A stretch of DNA of 64,000 bases from the NCBI RefSeq assembly GCF_020410765.1, contig NZ_CP084541.1, forward strand, positions 806,001-870,000, written 5' to 3'. The translations under genes and the position numbers were made by a program. The DNA is from Streptomyces marincola. Its GTDB lineage: Bacteria > Actinomycetota > Actinomycetes > Streptomycetales > Streptomycetaceae. Below, piece after piece: positions 62,996 through 64,000 of this stretch (the first letter of the stretch is position 1; every line of letters begins with the position of its first letter). The notes under the pieces were generated by a model, which was not told the origin of the DNA, made no database searches, and saw only the letters and a list, made by a program, of their open reading frames with translations.

Positions 62996-63320
62996 GTTCG
63001 CCCCCGCGCACGGCCGGGAGCGCTCCCGCGGTCTCGCCGCGCAGGCCGGGCACGATCCTGCGCCCCACCAGCGGCACCAGCTCCACCTCGACCGGTATGC
63101 CGGGCTCGAAGCGCACGGCGGTGCCCGCGGGAACGCCGAGCCGCAGGCCGAGCGCGGCCGACCGGTCGAAGTCGAGGCCCGGGTTGGCCTCGGCGAAGTG
63201 GTAGTGGGAACCGACCTGGACGGGCCGGTCGGCGAGGTTGCGCACCGTGAGCCGGGTGACCGGGGCGCCCGCGTTGAGCGGCACCGGTTCCTCGGCGTAC
63301 AGGATCTCTCCGGGAATCAC
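62988..63320 (-). CDS. ureB: Urease beta subunit UreB
   Basis: A 110-residue structural subunit of urease: PGEILYAEEPVPLNAG at the N terminus, then GSHYHFAEANPGLDFDR, and VPAGTAVRFEPG with LVPLVGRR. It starts with GTG 63320, 91 bases after ureA. Confidence 0.96.
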
Positions 63321-63411
63321 ACGATTGCCCTTCTCGGGTCTCGGCCGCCGGGCGCGGCGCTCGCGGGGGGCCGGACGCCCGGCGCGGGGGCCGGGCGTTC
63401 GGCGCGGGTGG

Positions 63412-63714
63412 TCAGGCGATCGGCTCGTGGACGGTGACCAGCTTGGTGCCGTCCGGGAAGGTGGCCTCGACCTGGACGTCGCGGATCATCTCGGGCACGC
63501 CGTCCATCACCTCGGCCCGGCTCAGGACCCGCCGCCCCGAGTCCATCAGCTCGGCGACCGTGCGCCCGTCCCGCGCGCCCTCCAGGATGTGCGCGCTGAT
63601 GAGTGCGACGGCCTCCGGGTGGTTCAGGCGCAGCCCGCGGGCGCGGCGGCGGTCCGCCACATCGGCGGCCACGTGGATGAGCAGGCGTTCCTGCTCGTGC
63701 GGGGTCAGTTGCAT
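63412..63714 (-). CDS. ureA: Urease gamma subunit UreA
   Basis: A 100-residue gamma subunit. QLTPHEQERLLIHVAADVAD starts it, with LNHPEAVALISAHILEGARD and FPDGTKLVTVHEPI at the end, as in other UreA proteins. ATG 63714 gives the exact usual length and has AGGTGG ahead; a GTG 15 bases earlier is less likely. It is first in the operon, and a GlnR-like site lies 53 bases upstream. Confidence 0.96.
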   Translation of the reverse strand: MQLTPHEQERLLIHVAADVADRRRARGLRLNHPEAVALISAHILEGARDGRTVAELMDSGRRVLSRAEVMDGVPEMIRDVQVEATFPDGTKLVTVHEPIA

Positions 63715-63766
63715 GCGGGCCCACCTCACCGTTCTCCGTCCGGGAACCGCCGGGTTCTGGAGATTA

Positions 63767-63792
63767 GTTCGACCTCGTTACGGCGGCGTTAC
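63767..63792. promoter_or_regulatory. GlnR-like nitrogen-control site ahead of ureA
   Basis: GTTAC at 63777-63781 and again at 63788-63792 with 6 bases between, plus GTTCG at 63767-63771, follow the spaced GTnAC/GaAAC pattern of GlnR boxes. Urease is a known GlnR target in Streptomyces, so nitrogen control of the operon is likely. Confidence 0.5.
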
Positions 63793-63930
63793 TTCCATTC
63801 AGAAGTATCGTCGTGACGGGGCTCACCGAGTGTGACCGACGTCAAAGAATTGGCCGTCGTCCCCTCGCCCGGTGCAGGGTAGAAGACGGGCGCAGCCCCA
63901 CATACCAGGGACGAGGACACGAGGAGCGTC

Positions 63931-64000
63931 ATGAGAGTCGGGATCATCGGTGCCACCGGCCAGGTGGGCGGCGTCATGCGGCGGATACTGGCCGAACGGA
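63931..64000 (+). CDS. asd: Aspartate-semialdehyde dehydrogenase, N-terminal fragment
   Basis: Only 23 codons lie inside the window. They read MRVGIIGATGQVGGVMRRIL, the NADP-binding G-A-T-G-x-V-G start of aspartate-semialdehyde dehydrogenase, the second enzyme of the lysine/threonine/methionine branch. GAGGAG lies in front of the ATG. The frame runs off the right edge. Another NADP-dependent ASADH-fold enzyme is possible but the match is close. Confidence 0.8.
   Translation, partial: MRVGIIGATGQVGGVMRRILAER

Overview
The window is high-GC actinobacterial DNA that looks like Streptomyces or a close relative. GC-rich codons dominate, GTG starts are common, genes are often coupled by 4-base ATGA or GTGA overlaps, and leucine TTA codons are rare. 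The regulatory motifs are also actinobacterial: an iron box of the DmdR/IdeR type, an actinobacterial LexA box and GlnR-like GTTAC repeats. No rRNA or tRNA gene was recognised.

Positions 1-5910 hold a type I-C CRISPR-Cas operon, cas5c-cas8c-cas7-cas4-cas1-cas2. No cas3 is seen, and no repeat array lies on either side within the window. Eight bases after cas2, on the opposite strand, a large aromatic polyketide gene cluster begins and runs to about 35.7 kb. Its core (28.0-33.3 kb, minus strand) has the canonical angucycline order: fourth-ring cyclase, KS-alpha, KS-beta/CLF, ACP, C9 ketoreductase and didomain aromatase/cyclase. Around the core are two PgaE/JadH-type flavin hydroxylases, a two-domain ABM oxygenase resembling JadG/GilOII, a LanV-type reductase and a SnoaL-like protein.

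The same strand encodes a deoxyaminosugar set: thymidylyltransferase, 4,6-dehydratase, 2,3-dehydratase, 3-aminotransferase and 5-epimerase, with an N-methyltransferase at the far end and one glycosyltransferase. The expected product is a possibly ring-rearranged angucycline carrying a dimethylamino-trideoxyhexose. No recognisable sugar 4-ketoreductase and no drug efflux pump were found. A complete oligopeptide-type ABC importer, a glutathionyl-hydroquinone-reductase homologue and an FMN reductase lie inside the cluster. Control appears to rest on a TetR regulator and a JadR1-like atypical response regulator; both genes carry TTA codons, which suggests bldA-dependent translation.

From 35.8 to 48.1 kb are general genes: a glycine-betaine/proline ABC importer, a pirin, a membrane-anchored XRE regulator divergent from a secreted protein, a LacI regulator with a GH13 glucosidase, an M55 D-aminopeptidase, a GntR regulator, and a MarR regulator divergent from DoxX. 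From 48.1 to 51.3 kb is an iron-box-controlled desA-desB pair without desC or desD. From 51.5 to 56.1 kb is an SOS-type mutasome pair, DnaE2 with a degenerate Y-family polymerase. Then come a HAD phosphatase, a PhyH dioxygenase divergent from an AraC regulator, the urease operon ureABCFGD with a GlnR-like site, and the start of asd at the right edge.
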